A stretch of DNA of 20,936 nt from Bog-473 sp036502025 (GTDB lineage Bacteria; Actinomycetota; Acidimicrobiia; Acidimicrobiales; RAAP-2): the NCBI GenBank assembly GCA_036502025.1, contig DASXZJ010000073.1, positions 1-20,936 on the forward strand, read 5' to 3'. The notes under the pieces are model-generated. The model saw only the letters and a program-made list of their open reading frames with translations. It made no database searches and had not been told where the DNA came from. A program made the position numbers and the translations under genes. Shown one piece after another: positions 5,399 through 11,986 of this stretch (positions within the stretch are counted from its first letter, which is position 1; each line of letters starts with the position of its first letter).

Positions 5399-7003
5399 AT
5401 GACCAAGACGACAACGGCCGGGTTGGCCGCCGCCACTCAGGCCGTCGAACTGGCCCAGCAGGTGGTCGACAGAGCCTGCGAGGCCGTGCGGGCCAACGGT
5501 GGCGTGGACGCCAACCAGGTGGTCGCCTACGACGTGGCCCATGCCGCCGCCGCGGTGGCGACGGCCCGGGCGACCCTGGACTACGGCGCCCGGGGCGAAG
5601 ACGAGGAGCTCTTGACCACGGCGTTCGTCGCCGACGTGCTGGCCGACCTGGTCGGGAAGGTGGCCGGCCGGGAGGGCGCCTGGGGGGTCGAGGTGGGCTG
5701 GAGCGCGCCGGTGGCCGACTTCGTGACCGCCCACCGTGACCCCGCCGCGCTGGCGGCCCTGGCCACGGTGGAGGGGCCCCGCCATCTCGGCGACGATTTC
5801 GAGCTCGTGCGCGAGACCTTCCACCGCTTCGCCGAGCAGAGGGTCCGGCCGCACGCCGAGCACGTTCACCGCACCAATGCGGACATCCCCGAGGAGATCA
5901 TCAGCGGTCTGGCCGAGCTGGGCGGTTTCGGCCTGTCCGTCCCCGAGGAGTACGACGGGTTCGCCAGCGGGGGCGAGAGCGACTACATGGGCATGGTCGT
6001 GGCCACAGAGGAACTGAGCTGGGGCTCGCTCGGGATCGGGGGCTCCCTGATCACGCGCCCCGAGATCCTCACCCGGGCCCTGGTCCACGGCGGCACCGAA
6101 GACCAGAAGAAGCAGTGGCTGCCCAAGCTGGCCTCGGCCGAGGTCCTCGCGGCCGTGGCGGTCACCGAGCCGGACTTCGGCTCCGACGTGGCCGGCATCG
6201 TGACGGCGGCGACGCCGACCGAGGGCGGGTGGTTGATCAACGGGGTCAAGACGTGGTGCACCTTCGCCGCCCGGGCCGACGTCCTCATGCTGCTGGCCCG
6301 CACCGACCCGGACCGTTCGCTGGCCCATCGCGGCCTCTCGATGTTCGTGGTGGAGAAGCCACAGGGAGACGGGCACGGGTTCGTCTTCGATCAGGAGGAG
6401 AGCGAGCGACCGCAGGGCATCGGGGCGGGACGTCTCGAAGGGCGCCCCATCGACACCATCGGCTACCGCGGCATGCACTCCTATGAATTGGCCTTCGAGA
6501 ATTGGTTCGTCCCCGACGCCAACCTGGTGGGCGGCCCGGACGGGCTGGGCCAGGGCTTCTACCTCCAGATGCAGGGTTTCGAGAACGGCCGCCTCCAGAC
6601 GGCCGCCCGGGCCCTCGGCGTCATGCAGGCGGCCTACGAGGCCGCGGTCGCCTACGCCAGTGACCGCAAGGTCTTCGGATCGCCGATCCTCGAGTACCAG
6701 CTGACGCAGGCCAAGCTCGGGCGGATGGCGGTCATCATCCAGGCCACCCGCCAGTCCTCCTACCATGTGGCCCGTCTGATGGCCCGGGGCGAGGGCGCGC
6801 TGGAGGCGTCCATGGTGAAGGCCTACGTATGCCGGGCCGCCGAATGGGTCACCCGCGAGGCGATGCAGATCCACGGGGGCATGGGCTACGCGGAGGAGTT
6901 CCCCGTCAGTCGCTACTTCGTCGACGCGCGGGTGCTCTCCATCTTCGAGGGCGCCGACGAGACCCTGGCGCTCAAGGTCATCGCCCGCCGGCTGATCGGC
7001 TAG
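5399..7003 (+). CDS. mcd: Methylsuccinyl-CoA dehydrogenase (ethylmalonyl-CoA pathway)
   Basis: This 534-residue flavoprotein should oxidise (2S)-methylsuccinyl-CoA to mesaconyl-CoA. The acyl-CoA dehydrogenase core begins near residue 131. It follows an N-terminal extension of about 130 residues that is mostly helical and Ala-rich, which to my knowledge is characteristic of this enzyme rather than of ordinary acyl-CoA dehydrogenases. Core landmarks are VAVTEPDFGSDVAG, the TWCTFAARADVLMLLART segment, DTIGYRGMHSYELAFENWFV, QMQGFENGRLQTAARALGVM, and REAMQIHGGMGYAEE. The catalytic base is Glu517 in SIFEGADE. Family resemblance across the C-terminal 250 residues is strong. It converges on the CoA-ester lyase, with 6 bp between stops. 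Crotonyl-CoA carboxylase/reductase and ethylmalonyl-CoA mutase, the earlier pathway enzymes, are not in the window. Confidence 0.9.
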   Translation: MTKTTTAGLAAATQAVELAQQVVDRACEAVRANGGVDANQVVAYDVAHAAAAVATARATLDYGARGEDEELLTTAFVADVLADLVGKVAGREGAWGVEVGWSAPVADFVTAHRDPAALAALATVEGPRHLGDDFELVRETFHRFAEQRVRPHAEHVHRTNADIPEEIISGLAELGGFGLSVPEEYDGFASGGESDYMGMVVATEELSWGSLGIGGSLITRPEILTRALVHGGTEDQKKQWLPKLASAEVLAAVAVTEPDFGSDVAGIVTAATPTEGGWLINGVKTWCTFAARADVLMLLARTDPDRSLAHRGLSMFVVEKPQGDGHGFVFDQEESERPQGIGAGRLEGRPIDTIGYRGMHSYELAFENWFVPDANLVGGPDGLGQGFYLQMQGFENGRLQTAARALGVMQAAYEAAVAYASDRKVFGSPILEYQLTQAKLGRMAVIIQATRQSSYHVARLMARGEGALEASMVKAYVCRAAEWVTREAMQIHGGMGYAEEFPVSRYFVDARVLSIFEGADETLALKVIARRLIG

Positions 7004-7009
7004 GCAGGA

Positions 7010-7948
7010 TCAGCGCGGACTGCGGGTCAGACCGGCCCGCTCGCCCCGGCTCACGAATTTGACGGCGATCTTTCGGCTGGCTTCGTCGATCATCTCGTCG
7101 CCGAACATGACCGCGCCCTTGCGATCCCCTTCGGTGGCCTGCTGGTAGGCGTCAAGGATGTCGAAGGCCCGGTCGAACTGCTCCTGGGTCGGTGAGTACA
7201 CCTCGTTGAGCACCACCGCCTGGTCCGGGGTGAGCGCCCACTTGCCGTCGTAGCCGAGCATGCGGGTGCGCATGGAGTAGTGGCGCAACGCGTCGAGCTC
7301 GCGGACTTTGAGGAACGGACCGTCAATGACCTGGAGGCCGTTGGCCCGGCCGGCCATGAGGATGCGACTGAAGACATAGTTGAAGTGGTCACCGGGGTAC
7401 TCGGGGATCTCGATCCCTCCGGTCAGCACCGGCATCTCGATGCTGGCCGCGAAGTCGGCCGGCCCGAAGATGATGGTCTCGAGCCGGGGTGAGGCCGCGC
7501 AGATCTCATCCACGTTGATCAGGCCGCGCGCCGTCTCGATCTGCGCCTCTATCCCGATGTGGCCGATGGGTAGTCCCGACTTCTTCTCCACCTGGGTGAG
7601 GAGAAGGTCGAGGGCCACCACCTCGGCCGCCGACTGCACCTTGGGCAACATGATCTCGTCCAGCCGCTCGCCGGCATTGCCCACCACCTCGATGACGTCG
7701 CCGTAGGTCCATTCGGTGTCCCAGGCGTTGACCCGGACACACAGCACGCGGTCGTCCCAGGCGAGGTTCTTGATGGCATCGACCACCTTGGGCCGGGCGC
7801 TCTCCTTCTCCAGTGGGGCCACGGCATCCTCGAGGTCGAGGAAGGTCATGTCCGCCGGCACCGTCGGCGCCTTGGCGAGGAACTTCTCGTTCGATCCGGG
7901 GGTGGACAGGCAGGAGCGACGGGGCAGGTCTCGGGAACGGGCGGACAT
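7010..7948 (-). CDS. HpcH/HpaI-CitE family CoA-ester lyase, probable malyl-CoA/beta-methylmalyl-CoA lyase
   Basis: The 312-residue protein is a TIM-barrel lyase of the citrate-lyase beta family. LSTPGSNEKFLAKA (14-27) opens the barrel, and FLDLEDAVAP (36-45) follows. VRVNAWDTEW holds the substrate-binding Arg72, QIETARG (136-142) holds metal-ligand Glu138, and FGPADFAASI (161-170) holds metal-ligand Asp165. The family cleaves malyl-CoA to acetyl-CoA plus glyoxylate, or beta-methylmalyl-CoA to propionyl-CoA plus glyoxylate. With methylsuccinyl-CoA dehydrogenase convergent and a mesaconyl-CoA hydratase-like gene nearby, the latter is the best guess. A citramalyl-CoA or other lyase cannot be excluded. 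TACCAT lies 6 nt before the ATG and no Shine-Dalgarno is seen. Confidence 0.86.
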   Translation of the reverse strand: MSARSRDLPRRSCLSTPGSNEKFLAKAPTVPADMTFLDLEDAVAPLEKESARPKVVDAIKNLAWDDRVLCVRVNAWDTEWTYGDVIEVVGNAGERLDEIMLPKVQSAAEVVALDLLLTQVEKKSGLPIGHIGIEAQIETARGLINVDEICAASPRLETIIFGPADFAASIEMPVLTGGIEIPEYPGDHFNYVFSRILMAGRANGLQVIDGPFLKVRELDALRHYSMRTRMLGYDGKWALTPDQAVVLNEVYSPTQEQFDRAFDILDAYQQATEGDRKGAVMFGDEMIDEASRKIAVKFVSRGERAGLTRSPR

Positions 7949-7954
7949 GGGCCG

Positions 7955-7960
7955 ATGGTA
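7955..7960 (-). promoter_or_regulatory. Candidate -10 box (TACCAT) for leaderless CoA-lyase transcript
   Basis: On the minus strand the sequence TTGTTACCAT ends 6 nt before ATG 7948. There is no ribosome binding site in the gap. Confidence 0.42.
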
Positions 7961-8014
7961 ACAAACCGGTCCGCTCCCACCGCCGGGGCGGCCGGACCTG
8001 GCGCGGCGGGTGGG

Positions 8015-8695
8015 TTAGCTGAGTCTCGACCGGAAGAAGTCGAGCGTGCTGTCCCACAGCGCGGTGGCCGCGGTGGCGTCGTAGACCTCGGGCCGGGTGT
8101 CGTTGAAGAAGGCGTGATCGACCCCGGGGTGGACGATGATCTCGGCGTCCACCCCGAGACCGCGCAACTGCTCCCCCAGCGCTTCGGCCGCAGCCGCGGT
8201 GAAGTACTCGTCGTTGCCGGCGTAGTGCCCCTGCACCGCCGCGCTGAGCGCGCGGTAATCGGGCTGCGCATCGGGCCAAGGGATCAGCCCGTAACTGGGC
8301 ACCACCGCAGCCACCGCGTCGGGCCGTTGCGTGGCCAGCACGAGGGCGAGCCCGCCCCCCATGCAGAAGCCGATCACCCCGACGTGCTCGCCCGTGGCGC
8401 GTCGCTGCACTTCGTCCACCGCGCCACTCATGTCGCGCGCCGCCTGATCCATCTTCAACGCCATCATGGCCTTGCCGGCTTCGTCCGGCTCGGACACCGT
8501 GACGCCGTGGTAGAGGTCGGGGGCCAGCGCCACGAAGCCGGCCGCGGCGAAGCGGTCACACACGTCTTTGATGTGGTCGACCAGGCCCCACCACTCCTGG
8601 ATCACGATGACCCCGGGGCCGCTTCCACCTTCGGGCCAGGCCAGGTAGCCCGACGCGGTCGATCCATTGCTCGGAAAATCGATCAGTTCACCCAT
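8015..8695 (-). CDS. Dienelactone hydrolase family protein
   Basis: From ATG 8695 the product is 226 residues. It has the dienelactone hydrolase layout: VIQEWWGLVDHIKDVCDRFA (31-50) with the active-site Glu34, APDLYHG (58-64), the nucleophile Cys111 in GFCMGG (109-114), a GNDEYF acid region near Asp162, and His194 in GVDHAFFND. The reference enzyme hydrolyses dienelactone in chlorocatechol breakdown, but many relatives act on other carboxylic esters or lactones. No aromatic-ring genes lie adjacent, so the substrate is open. A longer reading to 8896 would overlap the divergent peptidase gene and has no conservation. TACGGT lies 7 nt before ATG 8695. Confidence 0.88.
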   Translation of the reverse strand: MGELIDFPSNGSTASGYLAWPEGGSGPGVIVIQEWWGLVDHIKDVCDRFAAAGFVALAPDLYHGVTVSEPDEAGKAMMALKMDQAARDMSGAVDEVQRRATGEHVGVIGFCMGGGLALVLATQRPDAVAAVVPSYGLIPWPDAQPDYRALSAAVQGHYAGNDEYFTAAAAEALGEQLRGLGVDAEIIVHPGVDHAFFNDTRPEVYDATAATALWDSTLDFFRSRLS

Positions 8696-8702
8696 GCGGC
8701 CG

Positions 8703-8708
8703 ACCGTA
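8703..8708 (-). promoter_or_regulatory. Candidate -10 box (TACGGT) for leaderless dienelactone hydrolase transcript
   Basis: On the minus strand TACGGT is followed by 7 nt and then ATG 8695, without a Shine-Dalgarno. Confidence 0.42.
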
Positions 8709-8780
8709 GCCTGGGCCGCCCCCGTTGGGCATGTGCGCCTTCGCACGAAAACTTCTGATTTGTTGATTCCCCCTTTGAAC

Positions 8781-8832
8781 TGGTGGTTACTACCATCGGT
8801 AGGACTAAAGGCGACCCATTTGGGGCGATGGT
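8781..8832 (+). other. Possible structured leader or promoter region before the NlpC/P60 gene
   Basis: ACCATCG (8792-8798) can pair perfectly with CGATGGT (8826-8832). The same ACCA can alternatively pair with TGGT at 8781-8784 in a small local hairpin, so the two folds exclude each other. The segment also contains CTAAA (8805-8809) and GGCGATGG (8824-8831) separated by 14 nt, resembling FliA/WhiG-type sigma-28 promoters (TAAA-N15-GCCGATAA). Promoter and RNA-fold readings compete; I cannot decide between them. Confidence 0.28.
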
Positions 8833-8862
8833 GTTTGAAACCGCTCGGCGCGCGCAGTAAGA

Positions 8863-10023
8863 ATGGCGCCCATCGTGACTGACGTAGAGCGGCCATCCAG
8901 CCACTCCAGGCCGCGGTCAGCTCGGGGTTCTCGGCTGCTCCGGCGGGTTTGCCTACCCGCTATGACCGTCGTCACAGTGTGCTCGAGCACTGTGCTTCTC
9001 GCCACGCGCCCAGTGGGCGCTGACACGGTCTCCAGCGCCCGGGCGAAGGCGGCCGCCATCGAAGCCACCTTGGCCTCGGCCCAGGCCAAGATGTCGGCAC
9101 TGAGCCAGCAGTACGACGCCGCCAAGACCCGCTTGGACCAGATCAACTCGAACATCGCCACCACCAAGGCGAACATCGCCACCGACCACGCGCAGGTTTC
9201 GAGCGACAAGAAGACACTCGCCAAGGCGGCCGTGGCCAGCTACGTCTCCAACGGGTCGGCCACGGCCGACAACCCGATCTTCAGCAGCAACGAGAAGACG
9301 ATGAACGCGGCCAACGAGTACAACCAGATCGCCGAGGGCGACATCAACCTGGCCGTGGCCAACCTGCACACGGCCGAGAACACGCTGAGCGCCCAGGAGT
9401 CACAGCTGGCCTCGCAACAGAACCAGGCCCAGCAGCAGGTGGCCGCCGAGAACGCCGCCATCGCCGCCAACCAGCAGGAGGTGACGGCCCAGTCGGCCGC
9501 CCTGGCCCAGGAGAACGGCGAGGTCGCCAACCTGGTCCACCAGCAGCAGCTCGCCGCCGTCGCCGCCTCACAGCGGGTCACCACGGCGCGGCTCGCCTCA
9601 GCCACCACCCGCTCTTCGTATGCCGGGCTCAGTCAGGCGGCGCCGCCGCCCACAGCTGCCGGCGGTCAAGGTGCCGTGCAGGCGGCCGAGAGCCAACTCG
9701 GGGTTCCCTACGTCTGGGGTGGCGAGTCGCCGAAGGGATCGGGCCACCCGGGCTTCGACTGCTCGGGACTCACCGCCTGGTCCTGGGGCCAGGTCGGAGT
9801 CGGGCTCCCGCACTACTCGGGTGCCCAGATGGGCGACTCCGCCCCGGTACCCCTGAGTGACCTACAGCCCGGTGACCTTCTCTTCTACGGGCCGGGTGGC
9901 AGCGAGCACGTGGCCATGTACGTCGGTCCGGGCACCATGATCGAGGCGCCCGACAGCGGAAACGTGGTCCACCTGACGGCTCTCCGCCTCGGCGGCGGGT
10001 TTGTCGGCGCCGGCCGTCCCTAA
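8863..10023 (+). CDS. Secreted coiled-coil NlpC/P60 peptidoglycan endopeptidase
   Basis: The 386-residue protein probably cleaves peptidoglycan stem peptides outside the membrane. Residues 24-53 form a signal peptide, with a basic stretch, then a hydrophobic stretch from Met34 and likely cleavage after VGA. Residues about 55-245 are a long Ala/Gln-rich coiled coil of the PcsB/RipA-like type. The C-terminal NlpC/P60 domain begins near 271, with QLGVPYVWGG, catalytic Cys300 in FDCSGL, His349 in SEHVAMYVG and Glu361 in MIEAP. ATG 8863 is used; GTG 8875 is in frame and possible, and neither has a clear ribosome binding site. The lgt gene follows 54 bp downstream, so the two envelope genes may be co-transcribed. 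Confidence 0.9.
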   Translation: MAPIVTDVERPSSHSRPRSARGSRLLRRVCLPAMTVVTVCSSTVLLATRPVGADTVSSARAKAAAIEATLASAQAKMSALSQQYDAAKTRLDQINSNIATTKANIATDHAQVSSDKKTLAKAAVASYVSNGSATADNPIFSSNEKTMNAANEYNQIAEGDINLAVANLHTAENTLSAQESQLASQQNQAQQQVAAENAAIAANQQEVTAQSAALAQENGEVANLVHQQQLAAVAASQRVTTARLASATTRSSYAGLSQAAPPPTAAGGQGAVQAAESQLGVPYVWGGESPKGSGHPGFDCSGLTAWSWGQVGVGLPHYSGAQMGDSAPVPLSDLQPGDLLFYGPGGSEHVAMYVGPGTMIEAPDSGNVVHLTALRLGGGFVGAGRP

Positions 10024-10061
10024 CCGCACCGCGACGAACCTCCCGGCGTCCCGTCGTAGTC

Positions 10062-10078
10062 TGGCGCCAGGCGCGCCA
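10062..10078 (+). repeat. Inverted repeat ending on the lgt start codon
   Basis: TGGCGC-CAGGC-GCGCCA is a perfect 6-bp inverted repeat whose last base is the A of the lgt ATG. In a read-through transcript from the peptidase gene it would fold over the initiation site. A TAGTCT box (10057-10062) touches its left edge. Confidence 0.45.
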
Positions 10079-10923
10079 TGAAACCGATCCCTGTCGTCTT
10101 CCACATCGGCCCGTTACAGGTCCACACCTACGGCATCGGCCTGGCCATCACCTTCTGGTTCGGCTTCACCTACTTCGAGCGCCGGCTCCGCCGTAACGGC
10201 TACCCGACCGACTGGTGGGTCTCGGTCTTCCTCTGGACCATCCTGTCGGCCGTCGTGGGGGCCCGGGCCCTCCATGTCCTCTCCAACGCCTCGTACTACA
10301 GCCACCACCTCGGTCAGGTGCTGGCCATCTGGCAGGGCGGTCTCTCCTCGTTCGGCGGCCTGCTCTTCGCGGTGCCGACCGCCATCATCCTGACCCGCCG
10401 CCGCTGCCCTGAACTCCCCATCGGCCGCGCCCTCGACCTGGTGGCGCCGGTGTTGCTGGCCTGCTGGGCCATGGGTCGCCTGCTCGGGCCGCAGTTGATG
10501 GTGGCCGGTGGCGGCCACCCGACCCACCAGTGGTTCGGCATGTACTACGCCGGCCAGGCCGGTCGCCGGCTCCCGGTGCCGCTCTTCCAATCGGCGGAGG
10601 ACTTCTGCGTGTACCTGGTGCTGATCGCCATCGAGCGGCGCCTGGCCCGGTGGCCCGACGGGTCGGCCCGCACCGGCTATCCCACCGGCGCGGTCCTGGG
10701 AACCGCCATGGTGCTCTGGGGCATAGAGCGCTCACTCGACGAGCATCTCTGGCTCGGCGAGGACGGGCACCTCGGCTCCTTGCTCGTCCAGATCGCCGGC
10801 GCGGCGCTAGTGGTCGGGGGCGCCGGGCTCCTGCTCCGGACCCGGCGACGCTGGCGGGAGTGGGAATCCGCTCCCCACGACCCGAAGGGCCACGACGCCC
10901 CGCTGGCCGAACAGACGTCCTAA
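10078..10923 (+). CDS. lgt: Prolipoprotein diacylglyceryl transferase, divergent Lgt
   Basis: Lgt transfers diacylglycerol to the lipobox cysteine of prolipoproteins in the cytoplasmic membrane. The 281-residue product has the characteristic opening HIGPLQVHTYGIGLAI (9-24), about seven hydrophobic segments, the GGLSSFGGLL loop (87-96), AMGRLLGPQL (131-140) matching the Lgt signature region with Arg134, FQSAEDF (170-176), and GIERSLDEHLW (215-225) with a C-terminal Arg218. It is unusual in that Phe92 occupies the position of the conserved His of E. coli Lgt (His103), and the Asn after the signature Arg (GRxGN) is missing. It could be a divergent lineage form or a paralogue. Its TAA stop overlaps the SDR stop on the other strand by 4 bp. 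Confidence 0.85.
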   Translation: MKPIPVVFHIGPLQVHTYGIGLAITFWFGFTYFERRLRRNGYPTDWWVSVFLWTILSAVVGARALHVLSNASYYSHHLGQVLAIWQGGLSSFGGLLFAVPTAIILTRRRCPELPIGRALDLVAPVLLACWAMGRLLGPQLMVAGGGHPTHQWFGMYYAGQAGRRLPVPLFQSAEDFCVYLVLIAIERRLARWPDGSARTGYPTGAVLGTAMVLWGIERSLDEHLWLGEDGHLGSLLVQIAGAALVVGGAGLLLRTRRRWREWESAPHDPKGHDAPLAEQTS

Positions 10924-11828
10924 GCGTTCGGCGTATCGCCAGCCGCGGCGGCTTGGCGCATCTGATCCAGCCGCTCGATCAACCCCATCTTCTCCTGGCC
11001 GATGCTGCTGTCGAGCCGGGCCGCTATCTCTTCGGGGGTCCAGCGACCTTCCGAGAACATCGCCCGCACCTCGCTGGGCTGGTTCCACACGGCGATCTTC
11101 GAACCGACGACCGTGTAGACCTGCCCGGTGATGTGCTTGGCCTGGTCGCTGAGCAGATAGACCACCATCGGCGCGATGTCCTCGGCGTCGCCCATCTCGG
11201 CCAGTTCCATCGGCACGTTGGCCGACATGCGGGTACGCGCCACCGGGGCGATGGCGTTGGAGGTGATCCCGTAACGGTGCAAACCGGCGGCGGCGGAGCG
11301 CACCAGCGAGACGATGCCACCCTTGGCGGCAGAGTAGTTGGCCTGGGCCACGCTGCCGGCGAAGGCGCCCGAGGTGAACCCGATGAGAGCCCCGCCGCCC
11401 ACCTGCTTGCGCATGACCGCCGCGGCAGCCCTAAAGACCGTGAAGTGTCCCTTGAGATGGGTCGAGATCACGGCGTCCCACTCGTCCTCTGACATGTTGA
11501 AGAGCATGCGCTCCCGCAGGATCCCCGCCACCGCCACGACGCCGTCGATGCGGCCCCACTTGTCCACTGCCGTGGCGATGAGGCGTTCGCCCGATTCCAT
11601 CTTCGAGATGTCGTCGGCCACGGCGAGGGCTTCTCCGCCGGCGCCGGTGATCTCGGCCACCACGGCGTCAGCCACCTCGCTGCTGGGGTCCTCCCCGGCC
11701 ATGCCCACGCCGTAGTCGGCCACGATGACTTTGGCGCCCTCGGCCGCCGCGGCCAGGGCCACCGCACGACCGATGCCGCCGCCACCGCCGGTGACCGCGA
11801 CGACCTTGCCTGCGAGGAACCCTGCCAT
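10920..11828 (-). CDS. SDR-family dehydrogenase, MFE-2/17beta-HSD4-like
   Basis: The 302-residue protein is a classical short-chain dehydrogenase. It has the NAD(P) motif TGGGGGIG (13-20), ADD at 71-73, VAVAGI near 98-103, catalytic Ser153 in FTSGA, and YSAAK with Tyr165 and Lys169. THLKGHF (123-129) replaces the usual NLxG, as in the hydroxyacyl-CoA dehydrogenase part of MFE-2 and in steroid side-chain SDRs. A C-terminal tail of about 60 residues extends past the normal fold. It probably oxidises a 3-hydroxyacyl-CoA. ATG 11828 is supported by AGGAGA at 11835-11840, six bases upstream. It is divergent from the acyl-CoA synthetase, with a KstR-type operator between them. Confidence 0.86.
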   Translation of the reverse strand: MAGFLAGKVVAVTGGGGGIGRAVALAAAAEGAKVIVADYGVGMAGEDPSSEVADAVVAEITGAGGEALAVADDISKMESGERLIATAVDKWGRIDGVVAVAGILRERMLFNMSEDEWDAVISTHLKGHFTVFRAAAAVMRKQVGGGALIGFTSGAFAGSVAQANYSAAKGGIVSLVRSAAAGLHRYGITSNAIAPVARTRMSANVPMELAEMGDAEDIAPMVVYLLSDQAKHITGQVYTVVGSKIAVWNQPSEVRAMFSEGRWTPEEIAARLDSSIGQEKMGLIERLDQMRQAAAAGDTPNA

Positions 11829-11894
11829 CGTCAATCTCCTGATCATGTCCGGTACCCGGGTCGACCGGGCCGCCGAGGCGCAGTTGCCCTGACT

Positions 11895-11908
11895 TAGAAC
11901 ATGTTCTA
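11895..11908. promoter_or_regulatory. KstR-type operator (perfect 14-bp palindrome)
   Basis: TAGAACATGTTCTA is a perfect palindrome that fits the published KstR consensus TNNAACNNGTTNNA, the TetR-family repressor of cholesterol catabolism. It lies between the divergent SDR and acyl-CoA synthetase genes. A TAGCTT box (11907-11912) overlaps its right end, a natural position for repression. No kstR gene is in the window. Confidence 0.75.
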
Positions 11909-11986
11909 GCTTGCCCACGTCTGGCGCTGCCATTTGCGCCGTGCGGCTGCCGGCGGCCGATGAAGACCGAAAAGGAGAATGTCGCT

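Noticed and set aside
5354..6874. 506-codon minus-strand open frame
   Set aside because: It lies antisense to methylsuccinyl-CoA dehydrogenase and has low-complexity composition without motifs.
8740..8862. ydaO (c-di-AMP) riboswitch before the NlpC/P60 gene
   Set aside because: This class is common before actinobacterial wall hydrolases, but the conserved blocks I know (such as CCGCTGGGGAACC) are not present.
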